The notes under the pieces were generated by a model. That model saw nothing but the letters and a program-made list of their open reading frames with translations, did not search any database and was not told where the DNA came from. Below are positions 13,010 to 24,784 of a DNA stretch of 64,000 nt, one piece after another (the stretch's first letter is position 1; every line of letters starts with the position of its first letter). The position numbers and the translations under genes were made by a program. The stretch is from Sarcophilus harrisii (taxonomy: Eukaryota > Chordata > Mammalia > Dasyuromorphia > Dasyuridae). The stretch is taken from contig NC_045426.1 in the NCBI RefSeq assembly GCF_902635505.1, forward strand, positions 362,501,138 through 362,565,137, written 5' to 3'.

Positions 13010-14080
13010 TTCCTTCTTCTCCAGCAGATTAGGCCTCTATCATTCTCATTCTCTCACTAATCTTCAATGTGCCTTTCTATTGGCTGTTTCTCTATAGTCT
13101 ATCCCCCCCATCCTCAAAAAACCCTCACTTGATCATTTATCCCTGCTAGCTATTGTCCTATATTTCTCCTCTCTTTTGTGATTAAAGTCCTAGGGAAGGT
13201 CATCTGCAATAGAAGGCTAACTTTTTTTTCCTTCTAGTCCCTTCTTAACTTTCAGCAGTCTGGGTAATAACCTCATTATTCAACTGAAACTGTTTTCTTC
13301 AAAGTTGCCAGTGATCTCTTAATTGTCAAATCTAATCTCCTTTTCTCAGTCCTCATCCTTTACCTCTTTACCACCTTTGACACTATTGATCACCATCTTC
13401 TCTTTGATTCTTTCTTCTCTCTATGCTTTCATGATCCTGGATTTAATTCTGTTTGACTACTCCCTCTCAGTGTTTGTCCAGGTTGTACCCATTAATCCTG
13501 GGGTACACTAGGATTTTGTTATGAGCCCTCTTCTCTTCTTCCTCTATACTATTTCACTTGGTGATCTCATCAACTCCCATGGATTCAACTATATGTCTAT
13601 ATAGATGATCTATTGATTCATCCCTGACTTTATTTTGCATCTCCTATTGTCTCTTGGACATCTTGAGTTAGATTTCCCACAGATACCTTAGACTGAACAT
13701 ATCCAAAACTGAATTCATTATCTCTCCCCCAAAACTCCATCTCCTAATTTAATGCATTTTTACTGACTGGCTTCCATTCATGAGATCCTCTCCTTTCACA
13801 TCTCTTTCTCTCCTGGTTTCCCTGGCTTCCTTCAGGTCACAGCTAAAATCTTACATTTTACAAGAAGACTTTCCAATTCTCCTTTAATGCTAATTCCTTC
13901 CCTTTTAAATTCTCTCTAATTTAACCTGTATTAACCTGTTTTAACATGGGGAGAGAGATTGCATAGTTCCCTCCATTAGATTGTGAGGTCCTTGAGAAAA
14001 AAATAACTATTTTTTGCTTTTATGAGTATCTCTTGCACATAGAAGGCATTTGGTAAATGCTTGTTGACTAGATTTGTTCA
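13010..14080 (+). mobile_element. L2 LINE with reverse-transcriptase remnant and 3' end
   Basis: Around 13370-13410 the plus strand encodes TFDTIDHHLLFD, the reverse-transcriptase motif of the CR1/L2 clade. At about 13520-13600 come the conserved PLLFFLY and LGDLI-like words. The 3' part ends near 14075 with AGAAGGCATTTGGTAAATGCTTGTTGACT, the usual L2 end. The reading frame is interrupted many times, as expected for an old LINE. Confidence 0.75.
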
Positions 14081-14089
14081 GCCTAGGTG

Positions 14090-14381
14090 TGATCAGATCA
14101 CCTCAGGTACTTTCTACTCATCCTTACCTCTTCTATTTGGTATTTAAAGTTCTTTTTAACCTAGACGTTATGCTTACCTTCCCTTCGTGACTTTTCAACA
14201 ATCTGCCTCCAATCTCTGTACTATCCTAGCTTAGAATGCTGAGAATACTTTCTGACCCCTCACCTTCTCCTTAAAAGACTCATTCAAGTCCTTCCTTTCT
14301 TAGGACATCTTTCCAATCTCCCAAGTACTAGTGCTATCTGCTCTTAGAATATCTTTCATCCACCCTATATATATCTTGTGT
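14090..14381 (+). mobile_element. L2 LINE 3' region, left half
   Basis: An L2-type 3' UTR is cut at 14381 by a GGAA-tailed retroposon and resumes at 14978. The 9-bp ATCTTGTGT at 14373-14381 is repeated with one mismatch at 14978-14986, which marks the insertion. Confidence 0.65.
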
Positions 14382-14977
14382 CTTCCTTCTTTCCTTCCAT
14401 CCTACCTTCCTTTCTTTTTTCCTTCTTTCCTTCCTTCCTTCTTTCTTTCTTTCTGTCTTTTTCTTTTTTCCCCCTTCGTTCATTCCTTCCTTCTTTTTTT
14501 CTTCTTCTTTCCTTTTCCTTCCTAAAGGTGCTGTGGCCGAAGGAATGTAAATTTTGATCACTAAAACCTCACAAGATATCTTGGGGTTCACAGACTAGAT
14601 TTCTTTCTTAAGAACATTCCTTAACCCAAAACACTCTGGTACCATAATTGGCCAACAAAAGGGTCCAGGCCAAGTCCTACTTAGTCTTTATTTGGGCCCT
14701 GATTGCTTCAGAGTGAATGTAAATAGGATTTTTTTCCTGTTTTGGCCAGAAATCCTGATGGTCTTCCCCCTCCCAATCCCAAGATTGCTTTTTCTGACTA
14801 GGTAAAAAAGGCCATTCTTTGCCTCATTTCTTTCTTACCTAGCCTTAATCACTGAATGGGTGTGGCCTCAGTCAAATTGAGACCTGTTAAAGGCCTTAGC
14901 TTAAACAGGCCAAAGTCTCCCACTTCATCCAGGGCCATCTCCTGTTGTCCTGATCTATATCTGGACACTCCATCCAG
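14382..14977 (-). mobile_element. Retroposon of unassigned family with TTCC/GGAA microsatellite tail, inserted in L2
   Basis: The element is antisense. Its 3' end is represented by the TTCC-rich tract at 14382-14524, followed by GGTGCTGTGGCCGAAGGAATG and a body that recurs at 26205-26795, 27030-27240 and 56860-57210. The flanking 9-bp duplication (14373-14381 and 14978-14986, one mismatch) fits target-primed insertion. Short tandem repeats as a 3' tail are a known trait of RTE-clade LINEs and their SINEs; assigning it there is inference. Confidence 0.65.
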
Positions 14978-15125
14978 ATCTTGTATAACTTAATTGTGCA
15001 TAGGTCTCCTCTACCTAGTTAAAATGTGAGTTTCTTGAAAGTGGGGACTGCTTTTGCCTTTCTTCATATACTTCATACTTTTACAAGGCCTTGAAAATAG
15101 TAGGAAATTAATAAATGTTAATAAA
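14978..15125 (+). mobile_element. L2 LINE 3' end, right half
   Basis: It continues the L2 copy from 14381 with AATGTGAGTTTCTTGAAAGTGGGGACTG and the family's closing ATTAATAAATG. Confidence 0.65.
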
Positions 15126-15308
15126 TGAAAATCCAAATTGCTGGTAACATCTCTGCTTTAAATAAAAGCAGATTGAAAGTACTGAATGTTAGAGAAACCC
15201 ATGTAAATATTTATGGTGATATTTTTGTGATTTGTCAGCAAAATTTCTAAAGTATCTGGTCCCTGAACTGGCCTGATTCTAGTTTTCCTGATAGATATCT
15301 CATTTGTA

Positions 15309-15319
15309 TATGTGAGTGT

Positions 15320-15351
<32 letters not shown>

Positions 15352-15360
15352 GTGTGTATA
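15309..15360. repeat. (TG)n microsatellite
   Basis: About 50 bases of TG/TATG repeat. Its reverse explains the short frame rich in Thr-His. Confidence 0.95.
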
Positions 15361-15364
15361 AAAA

Positions 15365-15500
15365 TGAATAAATGAAGAGCTCATTGAGTATTTACTATGT
15401 GCAAAGCACTGGGCTAAGTTCCGAAAACACAAATAGAAAAGTAAGGCAGTCCCGTTCTCAAAAAGTTTGCCTTCTAATAGTAGACATGTAAGGAAGGCTT
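15365..15500 (-). repeat. Therian L2/CORE-SINE 3'-end type repeat
   Basis: GAGTATTTACTATGTGCAAAGCACTGGGCTAAG is the conserved block of this family in reverse orientation. Confidence 0.65.
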
Positions 15501-15509
15501 GCACTACAG

Positions 15510-16130
15510 ATCAGATGGAAAAGTCCCATGGTCCTTAGAGTGCAACCACAAAAGAGATGCAATGTCTCTTCTTTAATTTCATTTCCACTGATAAAATCAT
15601 ATCAGTTGATTCAAGGATTAGAACGGTTAGAACTTTCTTTTCTGGGTTTTCAGTAAATATGGATATAGCTCCTGCAGGAGCAGTTGCCAGGTACATTTCC
15701 ATGGAGTGTTCCCTAGGATAATGGCCAAGAGCACCGGACTGAAAGCAGTTATTGAAAGGGGAGATCATGGGCAAAGAGGTGGTAGCAATTTTATTTGACA
15801 AGAGCTGCTTCTCTTCTTTCCCTCAGGAATACTTGCTGCTTCAAGTAGGCTGGTTTGTTTGCTCTTTGTGTGACATTTGGTTGGGAATTGTGAGGAAGAC
15901 TGGTCCCTTCTCCACAAAAGTTACTGTTTTGAGGGCATTGTGCTTTATAACTGTATTTCAATATAATTGCATTGTATTTCAATATTATTGATGTCCTGTT
16001 TAATCCTACATATTTTGTTTTACATATTTTAAAATGTTATTTTGCTCAGGCATCCACAGGCTTCACCAGATTGACAAAAGGGTACAGAACATTAAAAAAA
16101 GGTTAAGAATCCCTGAGTTAGTGGTAAAAA
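15510..16130. other. No gene or assignable repeat seen
   Basis: Short overlapping frames on both strands at 15535-15991 have no recognisable domain. Confidence 0.5.
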
Positions 16131-16134
16131 TGAT

Positions 16135-16395
16135 AGTCATCTTTAGGTATTTGCAGAGCTATCATGTGGAAGAATGGGGCTCATTCTGCTCCCTCAGGAG
16201 GCAAAACTGAAAGCTATTGAATGGGAATTGTAGAGAGGCAGATTAAAAATGTTTTTTTTAATCTTAACATTTAGAGTTTACAAAAGTGGAGCACTCTATG
16301 CCAGGCCTCCCATGAGAGGTCTTCTGGGAAAGACTGGATGATCACTTGTCATAAAGTATATTCTTCATTATGTGGGAGGTTGCAATAGATGGTCT
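16135..16395 (+). mobile_element. CR1/L3-like LINE 3' fragment
   Basis: The order GTCATCTTTAGGTATTTGCAGAGC, CATGTGGAAGAATGGGGCTC, GGATGATCACTTGTCATAAAG and GATGGTCTCTGAGGTTC matches the 3' region of the CR1/L3-type elements of therians. The 48150-49060 element carries an overlapping part. Confidence 0.65.
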
Positions 16396-16404
16396 CTGAG
16401 GTTC

Positions 16405-16620
16405 ACAGTCAATCAGCTAATAAGTATTTATTAAGGGCCCATTCTGAGTCAGTTATTGTGCCAAGCACTTGGGGATACATGTATTAAGAATGAAATAATC
16501 CCTGGATATTAGTTTCCATTCTGATAAGGAAGACAGCAAAACCATAGAAAATGCATAAAGCATAAATATAAAGTTAATATATACAAATATATATACAATA
16601 CAGGTAAATAAATATAAGGG
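16405..16620 (-). repeat. Therian L2/CORE-SINE 3'-end type repeat
   Basis: AAGTATTTATTAAGGGCCCATTCTGAGTC...GGGGATACATG is the same block as at 11950 and 15365. The body is decayed and AT-rich. Confidence 0.6.
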
Positions 16621-16675
16621 GAGAGTGTAGTGCAGATTTCTTGCAAAAGATGATGCCTGAAATATATATATTTCT

Positions 16676-17130
16676 CTTTTTTAAAATAATAATTACTTTT
16701 TATTTTTCAAAATACATGCAAAGATAGTTTTCAAAATTCACCCTTACAAAATCTTGTGTTCCAAATTTTTCTCTCTCTCTTCTCATCTCTTTCCTCCTAG
16801 ACAACAAGTAATTCAATATAGGTTAAATGTGTGCAATTCTTCTAAACATATTTCCACATTTATCATGCTGCACAAGAAAAATCAGATCAAAAGAGGAAAA
16901 CATGAGATAGAAAGAAAAAAAAAAAAACAAGCAAGCAAAAAATAGCCAAAAAGGTGAAAATACTATGTTGTGATCCACATTCAGTCCTCCATCTGGATAC
17001 AGATGGCTCTCTCCATCACAAATCCATTGGAACTGGTCCAAATCACCTCATTACTGAAAAGAGCCACATTTGTCAGAGTTGATCATCACATTCTTGTTTC
17101 TGTGTACAGTGTTGTCTTGATTCTACTGAG
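16676..17130 (-). mobile_element. L1 3' end, 5'-truncated, antisense
   Basis: The antisense A-rich end is at 16676-16700. Then come CAAAATACATGCAAAGATAG, AAGAAAAATCAGATCAAAAG and GATGGCTCTCTCCATCACAAATCCATTGGAACTGG, the reverse of the marsupial L1 3' UTR. No clear target duplication was found. Confidence 0.85.
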
Positions 17131-17304
17131 ATGCATCTTAAAAGAAAAGAAAGATTCTGTGAGGAAGAATTGGCCTGGGAAAGGATGGTAAGGGGAGGAA
17201 TGTTTTCCAGGGACAGATCAGAAGTTTTCAAGCTAGAAGGGGCCACAAAAATTACTAACTCTGACTCTCATTTTAGAAACAAAAAACAAAGTCCTAGAAA
17301 GATT

Positions 17305-17558
17305 ATGGGCCACTTAGATGGCACAGTGGATAGAGTGCTGGGCCTGGAGTCAAGAAGGCTGGTCTTTCTGAGTTCAAACCTGACCTCGGATACTTATTAG
17401 CTGGATGACCCTGGGAAAGTCACAATCCTGTTGGCTTCAGTTTATTTATCTGTAAAATATCCTGAAGAAGGAAATGGCAAATTCACTTCAATATCTTTGC
17501 CAAGAAAACCCCAAATAAGGTCAAGAAAGCTGGATGTGACTGAAAACAACTAAATAAA
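17305..17558 (+). mobile_element. tRNA-headed SINE, long form
   Basis: Head at 17306 (GGCCACTTAGATGGCACAGTGGATAGAGTGCTGGGCCTGGAG), then GACCCTGGGAAAGTCACAATCCTG, TTATCTGTAAAATATCC and CCAAGAAAACCCCAAATAAGGTCAAGAAAGC. It is near full length. Confidence 0.92.
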
Positions 17559-17559
17559 A

Positions 17560-19020
17560 ACAGAAAGATTATGATATTTCCCACAAGGTCAATAGGAATG
17601 TAAATAGCAGAACCAGGATTTGAACCATCTGACCCTGAGATAATTCTGAAGTCAAACTGGATGAGGTCCTTGGTCTCCCTGCAAATAAGAAGATACTGAA
17701 GAAAACCCGGACTTGCAGAACTCTGGCAAAAGAAATTGGATATGTATAAGAAATGTGGGAACCAGTTGAATAAGACAAAGGCTGTCTTTGATGACATAAG
17801 GACATAAAATAACAATGTATATTTGTCTCTAGGAGCAACTAATAACAAAAGTAACAGAATTTCTGATACTTAAAAAGAAAAGGAAAAACGTTTTTAAACT
17901 AGAGCTTAAAAATGTTTTTTAATTTAGACTCTTCCTCAAAATTATATCTCTGTTAATATAAAGATTTGAAAAAGATCATCATATCTCAGGAGAAGAAAGA
18001 GAATAAATACTAACTGGAAGGAAAGAAGGGAACAGAGTCAATCCCTAAAACTGTCCATTAAAAGTGGCAAAAGGAAAAAAAGAGCAGACAGAAGAACTGA
18101 TTAAGGAGGAGAACATTCAAGGTTTTAGATATCCCAAGGTCTGGAAAAGTAACCTCTGCTGAAAGCTATTTAACAGAAAGGAGGGGGAAAAAATTAAGTA
18201 TAGAGCTATAAATCAATAAAAATAATCTTAGTTCTGGCTGTGACTAATAAAATAATAAAGTTACAAACCCCTGAGGGGGAATATTGACTCTACAGGAAAA
18301 TTATCAAGGATTTCCAAAAAATAGGACCATCAATATTTGTTTGAGGGTCCAGCTAAGAATATCCAGTTCTAAGTGAAGGAGTATAAACAAAAAAAATGAG
18401 GAGACAAAAAAGCACAAACAAATTGGGGAAGAAGGAAAACAATTATATTTAGAATAAACATTCTGGTTCTCTCCACCTAATTAAAGATTTAGGTTTGGAG
18501 AGATGTACCAGAGAGATATCTAATTTGGGCAGTTTTTTAGAAGTCTTCTCTAAATGCTCATGACGAGAAGACAGAATTATTACCTTCCATAAGGGTCCCA
18601 AATATACTCTCAAGAATCCCAAGAAAAGAATTCAGAGGAAGTAGCATAGTGTTTTCAGCCAATGAAAAAAGGAATAAGTAAACATAGTCATAATTCAGAA
18701 ATTAGAGGCTGAGACTACTTGGGTATAATGATAGGAACTTTGCTTGGCAAAACACTCTTACTAATACGAGGTAGCCACTTCACAAGAAACTAGAAATGCT
18801 AAAGATTAATATTTTAAAACAGAGAAAGGTGGCTGTGGGTCACAGTTTATCTAATCTGGATTTAGAGCAAGACATTGGGAATCTGAAAACCAAGGGGAAA
18901 GGAATTTGGACATTTTTCAAGGACAGAAGTAAAGGACTTGTACAAAGATGTTCAGGATAGTCCTAGCCAGTGGGAATTCTTACTGATGACCTGGGTTTTA
19001 ATATATCTCAATATTTGTTA
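17560..19020. other. No gene or assignable repeat seen
   Basis: A-rich, purine-skewed sequence with no open frame beyond about 60 codons outside the SINE. It may be an old LINE body, but I could not match it. Confidence 0.45.
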
Positions 19021-19275
19021 TGATTGTTGTTATTGGGTCATCTTTTGAGTCATGTCTTCAAACTCCATTTGGGGTTTTCTTGACCAGAGACTAGAGTGAT
19101 TTGTCATTTCTCTCTAACATTCACTTTACAGATGAAGAAACTAAAGCAAACAGCTTAAGTGACTTTCCCAGAGTCACACAGCTATTAGGTGTTTGAAGCT
19201 AGATTTGAACTCAGGAAAATGAGTCTTCTTGACTAAGACTCTACATTCTATCCACTATCCCACCTAGCTGCCCCA
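19021..19275 (-). mobile_element. tRNA-headed SINE, antisense
   Basis: The reverse-strand order is intact: TTGGGGTTTTCTTGACCAGAGACTAGAGTG, TTTACAGATGAAGAAACTAAAGC, AGAGTCACACAGCTATTAGG and a closing TATCCACTATCCCACCTAGCTGCCCC. Confidence 0.92.
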
Positions 19276-19309
19276 TAAACCTTGATTCCAAGGCTCTAAA
19301 TTTTGCTGG

Positions 19310-19445
19310 TAGACATGATTTTTTTAAAATGTATTTTAACAATTAACTTTTAAAATTTTGAATTCCAAATTTTGTCCTTCCCTATCTCTTATCCCACCTT
19401 CCTTCTTGATAGAGCAAGCAATTTTGGATTCCAAAATCATTCCCA
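19310..19445 (-). mobile_element. L1 3'-end fragment, antisense
   Basis: TTAACTTTTAAAATTTTGAATTCCAAATTTTGTCC...TTGATAGAGCAAGCAATTT resembles the reversed tail of the older marsupial L1 3' UTRs. It is short and diverged. Confidence 0.5.
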
Positions 19446-20025
19446 TCTGATAACAGTTTTATCTGGAAGAGTGACCACTATACAATGAAATAAATGTATA
19501 ATGCTCAAGGATTCTGACATAAGAATACCATAAATCTCTGGGAAATGACCCAGGTAATAAGAATTGGGGGTGTCTGAAATATGTAAATATCAAATATAAG
19601 TTTGATGGTTTGTGTCTGGGTATGTGACTGGGATCAGCACTAAAATTAAGTTGTAGCTGTGGATTCTCCAACTTGGTGAACGAAAAAAAAGCTTGGTATT
19701 CAACAAACCTACGCTACCCTGTGACCCAGGATCTGGAATGATGGTGTTGTCTGTGATTTATTTCTCTGAAATCTAGACTCTGTTTGGAGGACATATTGTC
19801 CTTTTCTGGAAGTCCATCTGATGTGAATTCTCAGGTATCATTTCATTTGTTGGTTTTATTAGCACAAAGATGTTTTAAACTTCTATCACATAAGAATGTT
19901 CATTTAATTTAGGTTGTGTAATAATAATGATGTTATGGTATTTATAAATGAGAAAGAGGCAGGAAGAAAGAGAATGGAAATGATTGAATTTTCCAGAAAA
20001 TTATTTGTACCTGGGTCTGTTGATC

Positions 20026-20160
20026 TCCCAGTTTTACAGATGAGGAAACTGAGGCTTGGATAAGTTAAATGATTTATTATAGTAATTGCTAGAAGCAGAA
20101 TTTCAACCCATGTTTCCTTGACTTCAAGTTCATCATCCTTTCTCTCCTTCCTCCTATCCC
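20026..20160 (-). repeat. MIR/CORE-SINE fragment, antisense
   Basis: TTTTACAGATGAGGAAACTGAGGCTTGG is the reverse-strand MIR core. Confidence 0.8.
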
Positions 20161-20279
20161 ATGCTGTCCTATTTAGCTAATTTTTTTTATATTTTTATCC
20201 TTCTTTTTAGTCTTAAGCTTTTAAAACAGGTTCTCTATAAGTACTTGTTGCTTAATTAATTATAAAAAGATATCAAAGG

Positions 20280-20810
20280 AAAAGAAAGACCCATATATTC
20301 AAAAATACTTGTAGCAACTCTTTTTTTTTTTAATTAGAGAAAGAACTGAAAACTAAGGAAATGACCATTAAAACTGAGAAAATACACCACAATTTCTGAT
20401 ATATGACTATAATGGAACATTACTGTATTATATGAGATAATGAAAGGAATGATTTCACAGAACTTGTAAAGACATATATGAACTAATACAAAATTCAGTT
20501 CCCTAAAACCAGAATTAGAAGGACAATTTCTATAATTACAATAATACTTTAAAGAAAAACAACTTTAAAAGATTCGAGGTGTAGAATGAAATTTCCAGAT
20601 AGTCATTGTGAATATTTATTTTGCTTAACTTCATATTTTTTACAAAGGTTTTATTTTTCTTTTCTCTTTTTTAAATGTATGGGACATAGAACAGATGGGG
20701 GAGCTAGCAATAGGTTTGCCAAAAAGGAAAAGAAAAGAAAGAGTAATTGGGAGAAACTTTTTAAAAGACTAAAGAGAAGAAAACAAAAGAAATGAAACAC
20801 AGACAAGCAG
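20280..20810 (+). mobile_element. Old L1 3'-end remnant
   Basis: The wording around 20325-20480 (GAACTGAAAACTAAGGAAATGACC, AATGGAACATTACTG, TATGAGATAATGAAAGGAATGATTTCACAG) follows the marsupial L1 ORF2 3' region. It is highly diverged. Confidence 0.5.
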
Positions 20811-20984
20811 GACAGTTTTGAAAACTATTGTGTTAAATTTATTATATACTTGGAAGAAAAGGAAAACTGTCCATAATAGTGATTTGTGTTTTCATATCCA
20901 TTTATCTTTTTTCTGTTCTACTTTGTGTATGGAAATGCTCATTTAAAAAATAATTAGTTGGATACTTTCAAGCCCTTTTCTAAA

Positions 20985-21470
20985 ATAGATTTAATGCTAA
21001 GTGAAATGAGCAGTCATCATCATCAATATAGATCAATTCTGATGAACATGACTCTTTCCAACAATGAGATGATTGATGCCAGTTCCAATGATCTTGTCAT
21101 GAAGAGAGCCATCTATACCCAGAGAGAAGACTATGGCAACTGAATGTGGATCACAACATAACATTCTCACTCTTTTGTTGTTATTCACTTGCATTTTGTT
21201 TTCTTACTCATTTTCTTTCCTTTTTGATCTGATTTTTCTTGTGCAGTAAGAGAATTGTATAAATATGTTTAAAACATTAAAGTATGTTTAAAACACGTTA
21301 AATCCAACATATATTTTAACATGTATAACATATTGGATTGCTTGTCATCTAGGGAAGGGGGTGGGGGGAAGGAGGAGAAAATTTGAAGCACAAAGTTATG
21401 CAAAGGTCAATGTTGAAAAATTATCTGTGCATAGGTTTTGAAAATAAAAAGCTTAAAAATAAATAAATAT
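20985..21470 (+). mobile_element. L1 3' end
   Basis: TTTAATGCTAAGTGAAATGAGCAG, GATGAAGAGAGCCATCTATACCCAGAGAGAAG, TTTTTGATCTGATTTTTCTTGTGCAG and GTTTTGAAAATAAAAAGC occur in the normal order of the marsupial L1 3' UTR, ending in an A-rich tail. Confidence 0.88.
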
Positions 21471-21659
21471 ATTTAGCCCACAAAAAATAAATAAATAAAA
21501 GAGATTTAAAACTGTAATATTTAAATGCTAGATAAAATTTATATTTGGTCCAAAACTTAGAAAAATACAACTGCCCTAGAGATTATTGAGCTGCTAAAAA
21601 TTATTGTATTTTTTTTCTCAAAAAATTACTTTGGCAACTGTATGGAGCATGAATAGGAA

Positions 21660-22685
21660 TGGGGAATGATTTGAGATTAAAAGAAGGCATTTAGAAGTCT
21701 CTTACAGCAAGTAGTACCGATATGAAGTGATGAGGGGTTGAATTACAATAATATTCTTATGAATAAAGAGAATGGGACAAAAACAATAAAAGATATTGTG
21801 GAGAGAAAATTGATAAGACTTTATTACCAGATAGGTAAAGAAGATGAGGACAAAACTAAGACTGTGAACCTAGGTAACTGTGATTGTTGACATCCTCCAT
21901 AGTGATAGGGAAGTTTGAAATAGAAGTGGGTTTGTGGAGAAAATAATGAGTTCTGTTTTGGATATGTTGAGTTTGAGGTATCTACAGGATATCCTTTTCT
22001 AAATGACCAACAAAACAGTTGATGATATAGAACTACAACTCAAAAGAGAGAATCTGATGGGATACACAGATGTAAGAGTCATATATTCAGAGATTGTAAT
22101 TAAACAAATGGGAGAAGATAAGGTCACAAGGAAAAGATTATAAAGAAATAAGAGGACTCAGGATAGAAGGCTAGTAAATGTGACAGATGAATGTACTGCA
22201 AAGAAGCCATGAGGGGAGGGAAAGGGAGAAAGAAATTTACATGATAAATGTATTATATATTTAAAAGAAATATTTTTATTTTAATATATATTTAAAAGGT
22301 ACATAGTAGATTTGCAATTTCATATATGCAATCAGCTTTTCATCATCTTACTATGTTATAGAAATGCTTGTTTCACTTCATAAATTTAAAAATAAAATTA
22401 ACTTTTAAAAATAAGAAGACTAAGAAGAAGCAATCAAATAAGTAGGAAAAATGAGAGAAGAATTATGGAAATACAAAAAGAAAAAATATTTAGAAAGAGA
22501 TGGTGGTCAATAATGCCAAATGCTATAGAGAGGTCAAGAAGGAGGAAAATTGAAAAGAGGACATTAGATTTAGCTATTAAGAAATTACTGGTAACTTTGG
22601 TGAGAGTTTCAGTTGAGTAATAATACTAGAAACCAAATTGAAGATGATTAAGAAGGAAACAAGAGAAAAGTAAATAAAAATTCTT
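21660..22685 (+). repeat. Ancient interspersed repeat, family not assigned
   Basis: Phrases such as GTTTTGGATATGTTGAGTTTGAGGTATCTACAGG and AATGCCAAATGCTATAGAGAGGTCAAGAAGGAGG recur in therian genomes as parts of an old dispersed repeat. I cannot name the family with confidence. The middle (about 22220-22440) is AT-rich and interrupted. Confidence 0.4.
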
Positions 22686-22689
22686 AGTA

Positions 22690-22830
22690 TAAAGAGCTTC
22701 ATTATTTTGAGACTCAATTTTCTCTTCTACAAAAACATGGATAACCTTAATTCCTTATTTTATCAACCTCATAAGGCTGTTTGGAGGAAAGGGCATTGTA
22801 AATCTGAAAGGTGAGCAGCTATTGCTTCGG
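22690..22830 (+). repeat. MIR/CORE-SINE fragment
   Basis: AGACTCAATTTTCTCTTCTAC, then CAACCTCATAAGGCTG and GGCATTGTAAATCTGAAAGG, in MIR order. Confidence 0.55.
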
Positions 22831-22989
22831 GAATAATGAAAGAAGCCTGGATGTTTAGCCAGGAGATTATTTTAATTAATTGAATGTTGCCCTCAAACAT
22901 GTGAAAGTCTGTGATGTGGCAGAGGGAATAGGCTGATTCTGCTTGAGTCCAAAGGAGAGAACTTGGGCCAATAGGCAGAAATAACACGA

Positions 22990-24110
22990 AGGCACATTTG
23001 TTTCAGTATAAGTTAGCTAACTTTCCAACTGCTTGCTTGGCTCTGGCCCCCTGCTCCATCTCAACCTCTAGTTTCTACAAGATTCCTGGCTTCTGTCCCT
23101 GAACAGTCCAAAGGTGCAAGGAGGTTCCTTGTTAAGCTATAAACTCTTAGCTACCGAGAGGCCAAAAGAGCAAAAAGTGACTAATTAGAGGTGTTGTGGT
23201 CAGATGAAAAGTTGGACAGGTGAACTTGAAGGCTCCTTACAGCCCAAGATCCTACATTGCTTTTTTCTTCTGCTCTGTTGGCCTAGAGGATTTAGGAGGA
23301 CAAGGAACTGAGAAAGGAAGAAGAACAATATTATGGTACTTATCCTTTTTTCTTTAGTCACTGACAAAATAACAGCTCAACCTTTCTTCCCACCTCGAAA
23401 CATCAGTCTCAGAAAGAAGAGATTCTGTTATCTATATCATCATGAAAACATCTTTTTTTTCCCCTAATGAAGGGAATTGTTATGGTAAATTCAAAAGGTT
23501 ACATGGATGGGACATACAGATTATACAGTGCCCTCTGAAGAACCAAATTTTCTCTCAAGAGATTAAATCTTTCCTCTCCTTATTCCTTGTATACTCAAAA
23601 GCTAACTTCACTCATTATTTAAAAAAAAAAAAAAAAAAAAAGTTGCTTGTTGCTGTTGCATGAAGGCTAGGGACAGCAAAATGGGTCAGGGAAAAAGAGA
23701 GAAGAAAGGGACAAAGCTAAGAGGGAAAAATGTAATGAAGGTTCTTCCAAAAATCTCAACAGAAATGCAGTGTCTGGGGCAGTTAGACAAATCCATATAT
23801 GTTAACTGATTTATACAACATAATACCATTGTGGCAGTTAGGCAGACAAGTACTTTCCTGAAAGGGATTTATAACCTTAACTGAGAACTGTTGTTTGCAG
23901 AGAGTATTTCATTTTTGTAGGAGTCCTTCTTGACCTTTATGGTTGTCTGGGAGAAACACTGCAGCTTTGGAAAAAGGTAGTCTTATAATTTTTTTTTAAT
24001 TGATCCCTGGAGATACACAAAGTGAGTGAAGCCTGAGTGGTCACCATTAAAGAGTACAAAATAGTTGGGTATAAATCATGATTTTATAAATCAAATCTTA
24101 TTTTAAATGC
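22990..24110. other. No gene or assignable repeat seen
   Basis: Mostly unique-looking sequence. It contains a run of about 23 A at 23619-23641 with no LINE or SINE body upstream of it. Confidence 0.5.
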
Positions 24111-24114
24111 ACAA

Positions 24115-24290
24115 GGGAGCTTGCTATTTTATTTCTCTTGCTTTCACCCAGTCCAGATCCTCATTATCCAGACCTGGGTTATTGCAATATTTCTTATTTC
24201 TCTCTGCCTCTGTCTCTCGTCTCTCCAGTATATTCTGCCTGCCTGCCAGAAAATCTTCTTGAAATTTCACTTTTGTTACATTTATCACAG
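24115..24290 (+). mobile_element. L2-like LINE fragment
   Basis: CCAGACCTGGGTTATTGCAATATTTC and a CTGCCTGCCAGAAAATCTTC stretch match the pyrimidine-rich L2 3' region. Confidence 0.5.
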
Positions 24291-24597
24291 TGGGGTCTTA
24301 ACAGTGGTAGATCCAGGAGATAGAGTTAAAAAGTCTGAAAGGGGAGTCAAGAAAATTTTAGAAATAAGATATGGAGGCAAATCAAATCAAGGTTAGTGCT
24401 CAAGAAGTATTTAGAAATCAGAGGTCAAGACAGAGCTGAAAGTCAAAATTGGGTAAGTCAAAAAAGGGTCAAGGAACAGGAGCCTGGAATCATGAAGTAA
24501 CTAGAGATGGAGTTCAGAAGCAAGCAATCAGACAAAAGGAGATGCTGCATCACAGAGAAGGCAAACATGACTCTCTGCAAGAATAAAATGCTTTCTG

Positions 24598-24770
24598 ATA
24601 ATTGTGGAAATATGTGCATAAGAATTATATATGTTTAACTTATATTGGATTACTTGCTGTCTAAGGGAAGGGCTAGGGAGAAAGGAGGGAGAAAAAAATT
24701 TGAAACAAAAGTTTTGCAAGGGTGAATGTTGAAAACTATCTATGCATGTGTTTTGGGGAAAAAAAATAGG
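24598..24770 (+). mobile_element. L1 3' end, short truncated insertion
   Basis: It runs from ATAATTGTGGAAATATGTG to TGTTTTGGGGAAAAAAAA. The flanks ATGCTTTCTG (24588-24597) and ATGTTTTCTG (24771-24780) form a 10-bp target duplication with one mismatch. Confidence 0.85.
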
Positions 24771-24784
24771 ATGTTTTCTGGGTT

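Noticed and set aside
13323-13511. TFDTIDHHLLFD frame as a gene
   Set aside because: Reverse-transcriptase scrap of an L2 LINE, surrounded by L2 non-coding sequence.
14331-14591. Frames through the TTCC tract
   Set aside because: Same cause: simple repeat, plus the end of a retroposon.
23619-23641. A(23) run as a LINE or SINE tail
   Set aside because: No retroposon body precedes it and no target duplication was found.
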